Counted from the first letter of the stretch, positions 1 to 7,267 are shown. The stretch: 13,522 nucleotides of DNA from an uncultured Bacteroidales bacterium (GCA_900554715.1 USIN01000032.1:1-13522); one strand, 5' to 3'. Notes: a model not told the origin generated them from the letters alone. Program-made: numbers and translations.

Positions 1-2656
1 TCTCGATGGCCTGAAGGCGGCGACGGGCAACGGGCGACAGGGGCACATGCGGCGGCACCATAAGGTAGCAGAAAGCCTTGCGCGAGCTGCGGCCGACACG
101 GCCGCGCAGCTGGTGAAGCTCGCTGAGACCGAACTTCTGGGCGTCGTTGATGATGATGGTGTTGACGTTGGGCATGTCGATGCCGCTCTCGACGATGGTC
201 GTCGCCAGAAGGATGTCGTAGTCGTGGGCGGCAAAGTCGACGATGGCCTTCTCAAGCTTTTCGGGAGGCATCTGGCCGTGGGCGACGACGGTGCGGGCGT
301 CAGGGACGACGCGCTTTATCATGGCATCGAGGTCATAAAGGCCCTCGATGCGCGGATTGATGAAGAAGACCTGTCCGCCACGCGACAGCTCGAAGTTGAC
401 TGACTCGGCGACGATATCGTCGCTGAGAGCCGTGACGGTCGTGACTATCGGATAGCGGTTGGGGGGCGGAGTGTTGATTGACGAGAGGTCGCGGGCGCCC
501 ATCAGCGAGAACTGGAGGGTGCGCGGTATAGGCGTGGCGCTCATCGTCAGGGTGTCGATATTGACTTTGAGCTGTTTGAGCTTTTCTTTGACAGCGACTC
601 CGAATTTCTGTTCCTCATCGATGACGAGCAGGCCGAGGTCCTTGAACCTGACGCTCTTGCCGATAAGCTTGTGGGTGCCGATGATGATGTCGATCTTGCC
701 GTCGGCCAGATCGGCGAGTATCTCCCTGACCTGTTTGGGCGAACGGGCACGCGAGAGGTAGTCGACCCTGACGGGCAGATCTTTGAGGCGGTCTCTGAAC
801 GTGTTGTAGTGCTGATAGGCGAGCACGGTCGTCGGCACAAGTACTGCCACCTGCTTGCCATCGGCCGCGGCCTTGAAGGCGGCGCGGATGGCGATTTCGG
901 TCTTGCCGAAGCCGACGTCGCCGCAGATGAGGCGATCCATCGGGCGGTCGCTCTCCATGTCGGCCTTGACGGCCTTGGTGGCTGTCAGCTGGTCGGGCGT
1001 GTCCTCGTAGATAAACGAGGCCTCGAGCTCCTGCTGGAGGTATGAGTCGGGCGAGAAGGCGAAGCCCTTCTCCTCGCGGCGTGCGGCGTAGAGGCGGATG
1101 AGGTCGCGGGCTATGTCCTTGAGCTTGCTCTTGGTGCGCTCCTTGACCTTGTTCCACGCGCCCGAGCCGATGCGGTTGATTTTGGGCGGAACGCCCTCTT
1201 TGCCCCTGTATTTGGCAAGTTTGTGGAGTGCGTGGATCGAGACGAAGATGATGTCGTTGTTCTTGTAGACGAGCTTGATCATCTCCTGCATGCGGCCGCC
1301 GACATCGGTTCGCAGCAGTCCGGCGAAGGTGCCGATGCCGTGGTCGACGTGGACAATATAGTCGCCAACCTCAATCTGACTCAGCTCTTTGAGCGAGAGG
1401 GCGAGCTTGCCGGAACGGGCGCGGTCGCTCTTGAGGGTGTATTTGTGGAAGCGGTCGAAAATCTGATGGTCGGTGAAGAGGCAGTTTTTGGTGACATGGT
1501 CGACGAAGCCCTCGTGAAGCGTCGACAGCACGGGGGTAAACTCGATTTTATCGCCGCGGTCTTCGAAGATGACGCGCAGGCGGTCGAACTGTTTCTCGTT
1601 GTCGCTGAGGATATAAATCTTGTAACCCTCGGCGATGAGTTTGGCAAACGACTCGCTGATGAGGTCGAAGTTCTTATGATAGATGCCCTGTGGCGAACAT
1701 TTGAAGTCGATGGCAGCCCTGACGTCGCGGGCGGGCGTCTGCGCGGCGGTAAACTCGAGGCGCCTGAACGAGGCGAACCGACGGGCGAAAGCTTCGGCGT
1801 CGACGACCTGCTGCATGGCCTTGGTGTCGCCCTCGTCGGCTATCATGGCGCTCTGCGAGAACTCTTCCTCGCCTATGGCCTTGACGCGCGCAAGGGTCAG
1901 CGAAGCGTCGCGGACAGCAACAAGTGTCTCGTCGGCTATATAATCGAGCAGAGAGCCGCCAAGAGCGTCGCGTGTGACGTCGGCGATAATCGAGATGCTG
2001 TCGAATCGCTCTTCGGAAAGCTGGGTTTCGACGTTGAACGAACGTATCGAGTCGATCTCGTCGTCGAAGAAGTCGATGCGGTAAGGCAGCTCGTTGGAGT
2101 AGCCGAAGATATCGAGTATCGAGCCGCGCACGGCGAAGTGGCCCGGTTCATAGACATAATCTACCTCGGTGAAGCCATTGTCGCGCAGCCATTTCTGTGT
2201 CTTCGTCAGGTCGACAACGCTGCCGACACTGACGTTGAGGGTGTGATCGGCGATGGCCTGTCGCGCGGCGGCACGCTCGGCAAGCGCCTCGGGATATGTG
2301 ACGACGAAGCGCAGGTTGCGGTCGTCGGCGATGCGGCCGAGAGCCTCGGTGCGCAGAATCTGCGAGGGCGGGTCGACCTGACCGTATTTGATGTCGCGTT
2401 TATAGCCCGACGGGAATATCGCGACGGCCTCCTCGCCGACGAGGCGCGTGAGGTCGAAATAGAGATATCCGGCATCGTCGGCCGAATCGCCGACGACGAG
2501 CACGGGCACCGCCCGGCGTTTCATGCCGGCCAACATCACGGCGGCCGACGAGCCGGCCAGCGCATAAGCCGTCACCTCGGAGCTGCGCCCTGCCGACGCG
2601 AGAGCCTTTGCCCGGGCCTCGGTGACAAATGCTTTGCTTAATTCCTTGATTGTCAT
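1..2656 (-). CDS. mfd: Transcription-repair coupling factor Mfd, 3' end outside window
   Basis: ATP-dependent DNA translocase that removes RNA polymerase stalled at lesions and recruits UvrA. About 885 codons are present and the frame is still open at position 1. Mfd proteins are usually 1,100-1,150 aa, so roughly the last 230-260 residues, including the C-terminal UvrA-masking domain, lie outside. By my translation, residues ~1-300 form the UvrB-like module. A CarD-like RNA-polymerase-interacting domain starts near residue 430 (VGDYIVHVDHGIGTFAGL). The helicase motor has Walker A GDVGFGKTEIA near 583, a DEEQ box near 680, a SATPIPRTL motif after it, and HQLRGRVGRS near 848. The ATG at 2656 is chosen because it gives MTIKELSKAF and overlaps the TGA of the upstream S41 gene as ATGA, implying translational coupling. 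No frame break seen. Confidence 0.97.
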   Translation of the reverse strand, partial: MTIKELSKAFVTEARAKALASAGRSSEVTAYALAGSSAAVMLAGMKRRAVPVLVVGDSADDAGYLYFDLTRLVGEEAVAIFPSGYKRDIKYGQVDPPSQILRTEALGRIADDRNLRFVVTYPEALAERAAARQAIADHTLNVSVGSVVDLTKTQKWLRDNGFTEVDYVYEPGHFAVRGSILDIFGYSNELPYRIDFFDDEIDSIRSFNVETQLSEERFDSISIIADVTRDALGGSLLDYIADETLVAVRDASLTLARVKAIGEEEFSQSAMIADEGDTKAMQQVVDAEAFARRFASFRRLEFTAAQTPARDVRAAIDFKCSPQGIYHKNFDLISESFAKLIAEGYKIYILSDNEKQFDRLRVIFEDRGDKIEFTPVLSTLHEGFVDHVTKNCLFTDHQIFDRFHKYTLKSDRARSGKLALSLKELSQIEVGDYIVHVDHGIGTFAGLLRTDVGGRMQEMIKLVYKNNDIIFVSIHALHKLAKYRGKEGVPPKINRIGSGAWNKVKERTKSKLKDIARDLIRLYAARREEKGFAFSPDSYLQQELEASFIYEDTPDQLTATKAVKADMESDRPMDRLICGDVGFGKTEIAIRAAFKAAADGKQVAVLVPTTVLAYQHYNTFRDRLKDLPVRVDYLSRARSPKQVREILADLADGKIDIIIGTHKLIGKSVRFKDLGLLVIDEEQKFGVAVKEKLKQLKVNIDTLTMSATPIPRTLQFSLMGARDLSSINTPPPNRYPIVTTVTALSDDIVAESVNFELSRGGQVFFINPRIEGLYDLDAMIKRVVPDARTVVAHGQMPPEKLEKAIVDFAAHDYDILLATTIVESGIDMPNVNTIIINDAQKFGLSELHQLRGRVGRSSRKAFCYLMVPPHVPLSPVARRRLQAIE

Positions 2657-4317
2657 TTCTTAGGTCTCAGTATAGCCTTATATCTTTCAGGCGATGACAG
2701 CACGACGCGGGCCGAGTCGAGCGCGGCGTCGCCCTTGAGCGACCGGCGCACGAGGTCGCTGTCAGAGAAATAGCGCTCGGCAATCTCGGTGTCGAGTATC
2801 TCGATGATGTCCTTGCGGTTATGGTCGAGGTCGCGGTTGAGGTCGTGACGCAGCAGCGTATCGAGACGTGCAAACTCGGCTGCGACAGTGTCGTTCATAT
2901 AGCCCTCGTTCTCGGCGGCTTCACGCAGATATTTGAGAGCCGACTCACAGAGACGGTCGTATTTGAAGCGTGCCGGGTCGATGAATTTCTTGAAATCGTC
3001 GAATATCGAGTCGCCGACGACAAATTCGTCAGACGCGCCGACGCTGTCGTTCTGCGCGGCGAAACGGTTGGCGTAATCATACGCCCAGAAATCGGCCACG
3101 ATATTATAGAGCAACCTGTTGCCCTCGGGGAGCTTGACGGTGATGTCGGGGGTGATGCCGCCGCCGTCGCGCACCTCACGGCCGTGACGGGTCTTGAAGA
3201 CCGTCGTCAGGCTGTCGGGTATGCGGGTGACACGACCCTGCTCGTCGCGGTGCGAGTAGTCGATGGCCTGGATGAGGCGTCCGCTGGGTATGTAATATCT
3301 TGCAACGGTGACTTTAAGAATGCCGTCGTAGGGCAGCGGACGGGTGTGCTGCACCAGGCCTTTGCCGAACGAGCGCTGGCCGATGATGACGGCGCGGTCG
3401 AGGTCCTGCAGCGAACCCGAAACGATTTCGCTGGCCGAAGCTGTGCCGTCGTTGACAAGCACGGCCAAAGGCACGTCGCGGGCTATCGGCGCCTTGGGTG
3501 TCTTGTAGATCTGCACTTTGGTCGAGTCGTTATACTTCGTGCGCACGACCTCGGTGCCGCGGTTGACGAAGTTGCCGACAATCTGGACGGCACTCTCGAG
3601 CAGACCGCCGCCGTTGTCGCGCAGGTCAAGGACAATGCCCTTGAGACCGGGCACGGCGTTGAAATCGGTCACGGCCTTTTTGACCGCCTCGGCGCTCTTC
3701 TCGTTGAATGTCGTCAGGCGTATATAGCCGATACTGTCGTCGAGGACGCCGGCGTATGGCAGCGGATTGACCTTTATCTGACTGCGGACGATGTCGAATG
3801 TCAGCAGCGAGTCGTCGACATAAGGACGGCGCACGTCAATCTTCACGTGCGTGCCGGGCTGTCCGCGAAGACGCTTGCTGACGTCGGCCGTCGCCGTCTC
3901 GGGCTTGAGCACCCATCCGTCGACAGAGAGAATGACATCGCCGTGGCGCAGGCCGCCGTTACGGGCGGGCGAGTTCCACTGAGGCTGATGTATCAGCACA
4001 TTGTCGCCGCGCTTGACGATATACGAGCCGATGCCGGCATACTGTCCCGACGAAATCGACGTGATCTCGTCCTGGTCGTCGGCGGGATAATACTCTGTGT
4101 AGGGGTCAATCTGACCTAACAATGCGTCAATGGCCGTGCGCATCGTCTTGTCGGCATCTATCGTGTCGACATACTGGGTCTGCAGCTCCTTGTAAACTGC
4201 ATTGAAAATCTGTAGATTACGCGAGATATCAGCTTTTTTGCTGCGCGTGGCCGACCCGGCCACAACAACCGAAGCCACAAACAATAGCAACAACGGGAAT
4301 ATGATGATCTTTTTCAT
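2653..4317 (-). CDS. S41 family C-terminal processing peptidase
   Basis: Periplasmic serine protease of the Ctp/Prc family that cleaves exported proteins at their C-termini. The product is 554 aa from the ATG at 4317. It opens with a signal peptide (MKKIIIFPLLLLFVASVVVA) lacking a lipobox cysteine, followed by an N-terminal helical part and a PDZ domain at about residues 85-165 (GIGSYI, NGGLRHGDVILSVDG). In the protease core, TASASE and GQRSFGKGLVQ place Ser294, Lys319 and Gln323 at the spacing of the Ctp Ser/Lys/Gln triad (25 and 4 residues). About 230 residues follow the core, a long tail common in Bacteroidota members. A TTG at 4356 in the same frame would add 13 residues ahead of the signal peptide, so it is not preferred. 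The stop overlaps the mfd start. Substrates cannot be told from sequence. Confidence 0.95.
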   Translation of the reverse strand: MKKIIIFPLLLLFVASVVVAGSATRSKKADISRNLQIFNAVYKELQTQYVDTIDADKTMRTAIDALLGQIDPYTEYYPADDQDEITSISSGQYAGIGSYIVKRGDNVLIHQPQWNSPARNGGLRHGDVILSVDGWVLKPETATADVSKRLRGQPGTHVKIDVRRPYVDDSLLTFDIVRSQIKVNPLPYAGVLDDSIGYIRLTTFNEKSAEAVKKAVTDFNAVPGLKGIVLDLRDNGGGLLESAVQIVGNFVNRGTEVVRTKYNDSTKVQIYKTPKAPIARDVPLAVLVNDGTASASEIVSGSLQDLDRAVIIGQRSFGKGLVQHTRPLPYDGILKVTVARYYIPSGRLIQAIDYSHRDEQGRVTRIPDSLTTVFKTRHGREVRDGGGITPDITVKLPEGNRLLYNIVADFWAYDYANRFAAQNDSVGASDEFVVGDSIFDDFKKFIDPARFKYDRLCESALKYLREAAENEGYMNDTVAAEFARLDTLLRHDLNRDLDHNRKDIIEILDTEIAERYFSDSDLVRRSLKGDAALDSARVVLSSPERYKAILRPKK

Positions 4318-4363
4318 GTCGGAGGTCGTGATAGAATTAACAAGCGAAATTAACAATTCTAAT

Positions 4364-4391
4364 CTAAATTACATAACAGCCGGGCCACAAA
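4364..4391 (-). promoter_or_regulatory. Weak candidate promoter for the S41 gene
   Basis: On the minus strand a TTTG (4388-4391) lies 16 nt before TAATTTAG (4364-4371). This resembles the Bacteroidota -33 TTTG / -7 TAnnTTTG pattern, with one mismatch in the -7 box and spacing a little short of the usual ~19. It would leave about 40 nt of leader before the ATG at 4317. Two direct copies of TTGTTAATT (minus strand; 4335-4343 and 4348-4356) sit in that leader. Tentative. Confidence 0.3.
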
Positions 4392-4429
4392 AAAAGTTAT
4401 ATCCCGCCGCAATCGGCGTCAGACAGCCG

Positions 4430-4813
4430 TCAACGGTCTTCAGAGGTGATAGTGTAATAGATATATGTGCCGTGGGCGACATTGCGTTTCTGCACAAAGG
4501 GCTTACCATCACGGCTGACATCAATCTGAAGATATTCTGAAGCATGGGCGTCGACCGACGCTGCCAGCTCGGCCTTGAAACCGGCCTCGACAGGACCGAC
4601 AACGACTTCGACCTTGCCTGCGGGATTTATCTGCTGGATGACGCCATACTCACCGGTCACATCGGTGTAGCTGACATCAAAATCGCCGCCGGGTGTGCCG
4701 CCGACAGTGTAACGCACGTAATATATCGCAGGATTGTCGTCGTCGCTACACGAGACAAACATCACAGCGGCCGCCATAACCGCCAGGATACTCATAAAAA
4801 CAAGCTTTTTCAT
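4430..4813 (-). CDS. Small lipoprotein with surface-export-like signal, unknown function
   Basis: 127-aa exported protein. A hydrophobic signal peptide ends in a lipobox (FVSC, Cys22). Directly after the cysteine comes SDDDN, like the acidic lipoprotein export signal described in Bacteroidota (SDDDD-type in Bacteroides fragilis), so exposure at the cell surface is inferred. The mature part, about 105 aa, is rich in predicted beta strands (YYVRYTVGGTPGGDFDVSYTD). It vaguely recalls MmpS-type small beta-sandwich proteins, but I do not assign a family. The ATG at 4813 is the only start that keeps the signal peptide. The stop is 112 nt before the S41 start, so the two genes may be separate units. 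No catalytic motif is visible. Confidence 0.85.
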   Translation of the reverse strand: MKKLVFMSILAVMAAAVMFVSCSDDDNPAIYYVRYTVGGTPGGDFDVSYTDVTGEYGVIQQINPAGKVEVVVGPVEAGFKAELAASVDAHASEYLQIDVSRDGKPFVQKRNVAHGTYIYYTITSEDR

Positions 4814-4857
4814 AATGAAGTAGAATTAGATAGTTGAACGAATCTGTAAATAGCCGG

Positions 4858-4865
4858 CAAATATA
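4858..4865 (-). promoter_or_regulatory. Promoter -7 element for the small lipoprotein gene
   Basis: The minus strand reads TATATTTG, a full match to the Bacteroidota -7 box TAnnTTTG, 44 nt upstream of the ATG at 4813. No convincing TTTG is seen at the -33 position, so only the -7 half is supported. Confidence 0.5.
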
Positions 4866-4920
4866 GCACTTTTTTCCCAAGAGCGGTTCGCATAATCCCG
4901 GGAATTGCCACCACCGGGCG

Positions 4921-4960
4921 ACTGATACCAAACCAAACTGATACCAAACTGATACCAAAC
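4921..4960. repeat. Three copies of a short repeat, ACTGATACCAAAC
   Basis: ACTGATACCAAAC occurs at 4921-4933, 4937-4949 and 4948-4960. The last two are in an 11-bp tandem register and the first is offset by an extra 5 bp. They lie upstream of the lipoprotein -7 box (minus strand) and about 50 bp before the island promoter (plus strand), so they could be regulator-binding sites or a slippage-prone tract. No function is demonstrated. Confidence 0.75.
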
Positions 4961-4989
4961 GATGACAGACAAATAATAGCCCTCAAAAA

Positions 4990-5019
4990 TTTATTATTGA
5001 AAGAAATATATTAATTTTG
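4990..5019 (+). promoter_or_regulatory. Candidate promoter for the hypothetical/NADAR operon
   Basis: TAATTTTG at 5012-5019 matches the Bacteroidota -7 box TAnnTTTG. TTTA at 4990-4993, 18 nt earlier, is a three-of-four match to the -33 TTTG. The leader to the ATG at 5059 would be about 35 nt. The core and its next four bases (TAATTTTGCATC) are identical to those of the tRNA-Asn promoter at 6243-6254. Confidence 0.55.
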
Positions 5020-5058
5020 CATCCACAACCTTAATATTAGGCCTCGAGTTTTCAAGAT

Positions 5059-5544
5059 ATGCATGCCACCGTATATGGTCTGAGAAAACAATTCGGCAAT
5101 ATACCGATTATGCTCAGATCCTGCTATGAAATTCAAAACCACCTTATGTTACCCGGACAGGATTTGAACATTGCCATACCCACAAAAGATCAGCCGAAAG
5201 AAATATTCCAATATTTGGCTGGCCTTGACGCAAAGAAATATGAGCAATACGCTTTCAGAGACGCATCAAAGCCGGAAAAAGAAGTTTTCTTCTCTAATGC
5301 CGAAAATCGCATCAGATACGAAAACATTCTTCTTGAAAAAGGTCTTTATATTATAAATCGGATTAAAGGGCAGACAAATCCCAACATACGACCATTAGGA
5401 CTTATAAACCCAAGCTACAGGACTTTTGGGCTCGGCACCCATTTCTTCACATGGCGCAATATACCTAATAATTGTCCGTTAGTTTATTGGTGGTCTATAC
5501 CGGGTCATAATTGGAAACCTTTGTTCCCGCCAAAAAGGAGTTGA
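5059..5544 (+). CDS. Hypothetical 161-aa protein, first gene of a NADAR-linked pair
   Basis: I do not recognise a family with confidence. The predicted protein is soluble, with no signal peptide or membrane segment. An in-frame TAG at 5038-5040 precedes the ATG at 5059, so the 5' end is bounded. The first ~20 residues (VYGLRKQFGNIPIMLRS) and the aromatic C-terminal stretch around 119-152 (FGLGTHFFTWRNIP and VYWWSIPGHNW) look like conserved cores. A KGQTNPNIRPLGL segment sits at 103-115. The middle is charged and probably helical. The gene is AT-rich relative to its neighbours and ends 7 nt before a NADAR-domain gene, so co-expression is very likely and a shared role in nucleotide or ADP-ribose chemistry is possible. 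A toxin, modifying enzyme or accessory subunit are all open. Confidence 0.75.
   Translation: MHATVYGLRKQFGNIPIMLRSCYEIQNHLMLPGQDLNIAIPTKDQPKEIFQYLAGLDAKKYEQYAFRDASKPEKEVFFSNAENRIRYENILLEKGLYIINRIKGQTNPNIRPLGLINPSYRTFGLGTHFFTWRNIPNNCPLVYWWSIPGHNWKPLFPPKRS
5535..5540 (+). promoter_or_regulatory. Shine-Dalgarno-like AAGGAG before the NADAR gene
   Basis: AAGGAG lies at the end of the upstream coding region, 11 nt before the ATG at 5552. Strong Shine-Dalgarno sites are uncommon in Bacteroidota, so this site stands out. It supports the 5552 start and may reflect foreign origin or strong coupling to the upstream gene. Confidence 0.5.
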
Positions 5545-5551
5545 TTTAAAT

Positions 5552-6136
5552 ATGCCGTATCGCTATAATAAACATAACATTGTGTCATTCGGCAAAACCG
5601 ATGGCCGCTTCGGAGGTCTGTCAAACATGGCTCCCGATTATGCTCTGTTTGTCAACGAGATATGCATACCAAACACCGAAGCGCTATATCAAGCCTGCAA
5701 ATTTTCACTTTACCCTGAGATTCAACGACTTATTCTCGAAGAGAGAAATCCGATGAAAGCCAAAATCATCAGTCGTCAACACCAGTCATTCGTCCGCCAG
5801 GACTGGGATACCATAAAATTCAAGGTTATGGAATGGTGTCTCTGCATCAAACTATTGCAATACTGGGACAAATTCGGCTCTCTGCTCCGCGATTCCGGCA
5901 CAGCGACACTAGTCGAATATTCGGCGAAAGACAATATATGGGGCGCGACTCCAACCGACAATGATACACTCGAAGGCGAGAACATCTTGGGTCGTTTACT
6001 CATGAAAATTCGCGACGAATATATCATCCCCAATAAAAAACCGTCAAGGATGTCTCCGCCAAACATCACAGGCTTCATGATTTACGGTAACCTTATCGGA
6101 GATGTCTATAGTCCTGAGTATTACCTTGACGATTAA
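5552..6136 (+). CDS. NADAR-domain protein (YbiA-like)
   Basis: 194 aa. The NADAR fold acts on ADP-ribose-type or N-glycosidic substrates. E. coli YbiA acts on riboflavin-pathway intermediates, and other members reverse guanine ADP-ribosylation by DarT1-type toxins. Family motifs in order: FGGLSNM (20-26), NTEALYQACKF with the conserved Glu43 (41-51), NPMKAK (66-71), W85-D86, LLRDSG (111-116), LVEYSAKDNIWG (120-131), and GENILGRLLMKIR (142-154). About 40 C-terminal residues extend past the usual domain end. All hallmark residues appear intact, so it is probably active. It lies 7 nt after the hypothetical 161-aa gene in an AT-rich island. It could be the immunity partner of that gene in a conflict system, or a metabolite-repair enzyme. 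The domain call is firm; the role is inferred. Confidence 0.93.
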   Translation: MPYRYNKHNIVSFGKTDGRFGGLSNMAPDYALFVNEICIPNTEALYQACKFSLYPEIQRLILEERNPMKAKIISRQHQSFVRQDWDTIKFKVMEWCLCIKLLQYWDKFGSLLRDSGTATLVEYSAKDNIWGATPTDNDTLEGENILGRLLMKIRDEYIIPNKKPSRMSPPNITGFMIYGNLIGDVYSPEYYLDD

Positions 6137-6163
6137 CGGTATCTCTACAGCTAAACCCTTGAC

Positions 6164-6186
6164 GACGGCATAAAAAGACGGCATAA
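6164..6186. repeat. Short direct repeat GACGGCATAA downstream of the NADAR gene
   Basis: GACGGCATAA occurs at 6164-6173 and 6177-6186, separated by three A residues, in the non-coding interval 6137-6284. No rho-independent terminator for the NADAR operon is apparent in that interval. The rest is AT-rich DNA leading into the tRNA promoter. Confidence 0.6.
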
Positions 6187-6219
6187 GGCAAAGTTTTTTG
6201 AAAGAATTTGTGAAAAAAG

Positions 6220-6250
6220 TTGCATATCTCGATTTTTGACTGTAATTTTG
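6220..6250 (+). promoter_or_regulatory. Promoter of tRNA-Asn
   Basis: TTG at 6220-6222 (-33-like), a 20-nt spacer, then TAATTTTG at 6243-6250, a full match to the Bacteroidota -7 box. The element is preceded by A/T tracts and ends 34 nt before the mature tRNA 5' end at 6285. Confidence 0.65.
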
Positions 6251-6284
6251 CATCGCAATTCTCCGGAGGGAGGGCGCATTATCC

Positions 6285-6358
6285 GCTTCAATAGCTCAGT
6301 CGGTTAGAGCATCTGACTGTTAATCAGAGGGTCGTTGGTTCGAGTCCATCTTGAAGCG
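6285..6358 (+). tRNA. tRNA-Asn, anticodon GTT
   Basis: A 74-nt cloverleaf folds by eye: acceptor GCTTCAA/TTGAAGC (7 perfect pairs), D-stem GCTC/GAGC with a 9-nt loop, anticodon stem TCTGA/TCAGA around CTGTTAA (anticodon GTT), 5-nt variable loop, T-stem GTTGG/CCATC with TTCGAGT loop, and discriminator G. The T-stem has one U-U mismatch at its second pair. CCA is not encoded (next bases are CAA), so it must be added after transcription, as is common in this phylum. The gene is followed by a strong terminator. Confidence 0.97.
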
Positions 6359-6367
6359 CAAACAACA

Positions 6368-6405
6368 GAGGGTGTGTCATAGACAATGACGTGCCCTCGT
6401 TTTTT
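6368..6405 (+). terminator. Rho-independent terminator after tRNA-Asn
   Basis: A 12-bp stem pairs 6368-6379 with 6387-6398, including three G-T wobbles, around the 7-nt loop TAGACAA. It is followed by one G and six T residues (6400-6405). It lies 9 nt after the tRNA and 22 nt before the murI ATG. Confidence 0.9.
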
Positions 6406-6427
6406 ATATTGATAACGCATCTTTATT

Positions 6428-7267
6428 ATGAACGAAAAGACATCAACGGCCACAGGTCCCATCGGCGTCTTCGATTCAGGTTACGGCGGCCTGACAATAC
6501 TCTCCGAAATCAGACGCGCCCTGCCCGGCTACGACTATATCTATCTGGGCGACAACGCCCGCGCACCATACGGCTCGCGATCGTTCGACCTGGTCTACCG
6601 CTTCACGCTCGACGCCGTGCGCTGGCTCTTCGACCTCGGCTGCCCGTTGGTGATACTCGCCTGCAACACGGCCTCGGCCAAGGCTCTGCGCTCGATACAG
6701 CAGCGCGACCTGCCAATAATCGACCCGACGCGCCGCGTGCTCGGCGTCATCCGTCCGACGGTTGAGAAAATCGGCGACCTCACCCGCAACGGCCATATCG
6801 GTCTCTTCGGCACACCGGGAACAGTCGCCTCGGGCTCGTATGACATCGAGATTGCCAAAATCAATCCCGACTTCAAGTTCAGCTCACATGCCTGCCCGAT
6901 GTGGGTGCCACTGGTCGAAAACCGCGAATCAGACCGTCCCGGAGCCGACTACTTTGTCCGGCAGGAAGTCGACGCCCTCTTCGCCAAAGATCCCGACATC
7001 GACACCGTCATCCTCGGATGCACCCACTATCCCCTGCTCTATAACAAAATACGCCAATATACTCCCGCCAACGCCACGGTCGTCTGTCAGGGCGAAATCG
7101 TCGCCGACAGCCTGCGCGACTACCTGTCGCGTCACCCCGAAATGGAGAGTCGCCTGACCCGCGGAGGCTCGGCGCGCTTCCTCACAACCGAATCAGCCGA
7201 CAAATTCTCATCACTGGCCTCGCTCTTCCTCGGCCACGACGTAGCCGCAGAGCGCGTCGAACTATAA
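6428..7267 (+). CDS. murI: Glutamate racemase
   Basis: Cytoplasmic cofactor-independent racemase that makes D-glutamate for the peptidoglycan stem peptide. 279 aa, normal for the family. Hallmarks: GVFDSGYGGLT with Asp16-Ser17, DNARAPYG at 42-49, the first catalytic cysteine in ACNTAS (Cys79), and the second in GCTHYPLL (Cys198, with His200). All active-site residues are present. The ATG at 6428 gives a short 10-residue lead-in to the first strand. Only 22 nt separate the gene from the end of the tRNA terminator and no clear promoter core is visible there, so it may depend on a promoter overlapping the terminator or on read-through. The next gene starts 13 nt downstream, suggesting one transcript. 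Confidence 0.97.
   Translation: MNEKTSTATGPIGVFDSGYGGLTILSEIRRALPGYDYIYLGDNARAPYGSRSFDLVYRFTLDAVRWLFDLGCPLVILACNTASAKALRSIQQRDLPIIDPTRRVLGVIRPTVEKIGDLTRNGHIGLFGTPGTVASGSYDIEIAKINPDFKFSSHACPMWVPLVENRESDRPGADYFVRQEVDALFAKDPDIDTVILGCTHYPLLYNKIRQYTPANATVVCQGEIVADSLRDYLSRHPEMESRLTRGGSARFLTTESADKFSSLASLFLGHDVAAERVEL

Noticed and set aside
1223..2641. Plus-strand open frame of 472 codons antisense to mfd
   Set aside because: It lies fully opposite the well-supported mfd frame. Its Val/Asp/Gly/Glu-heavy composition is what the complement of GAC/GTC/GCC-rich coding DNA gives, and no domain is recognisable.
2821..4119. Plus-strand open frame of 432 codons antisense to the S41 gene
   Set aside because: Same reason: a mirror of a GC-rich coding strand, without family motifs or a promoter.
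4318..4356. TTG at 4356 as the S41 start codon
   Set aside because: It would place 13 polar residues before a normal signal peptide that already begins with ATG at 4317.
4405..4418. Small hairpin (CGCCG/CGGCG) after the lipoprotein gene as a terminator
   Set aside because: The stem is only 5 bp and the T-run on the minus strand begins about 9 nt later, which is too weak and distant for a confident terminator.
5776..6078. Minus-strand 100-codon frame inside the NADAR gene
   Set aside because: The plus-strand NADAR frame has all family motifs; this one has no recognisable features.
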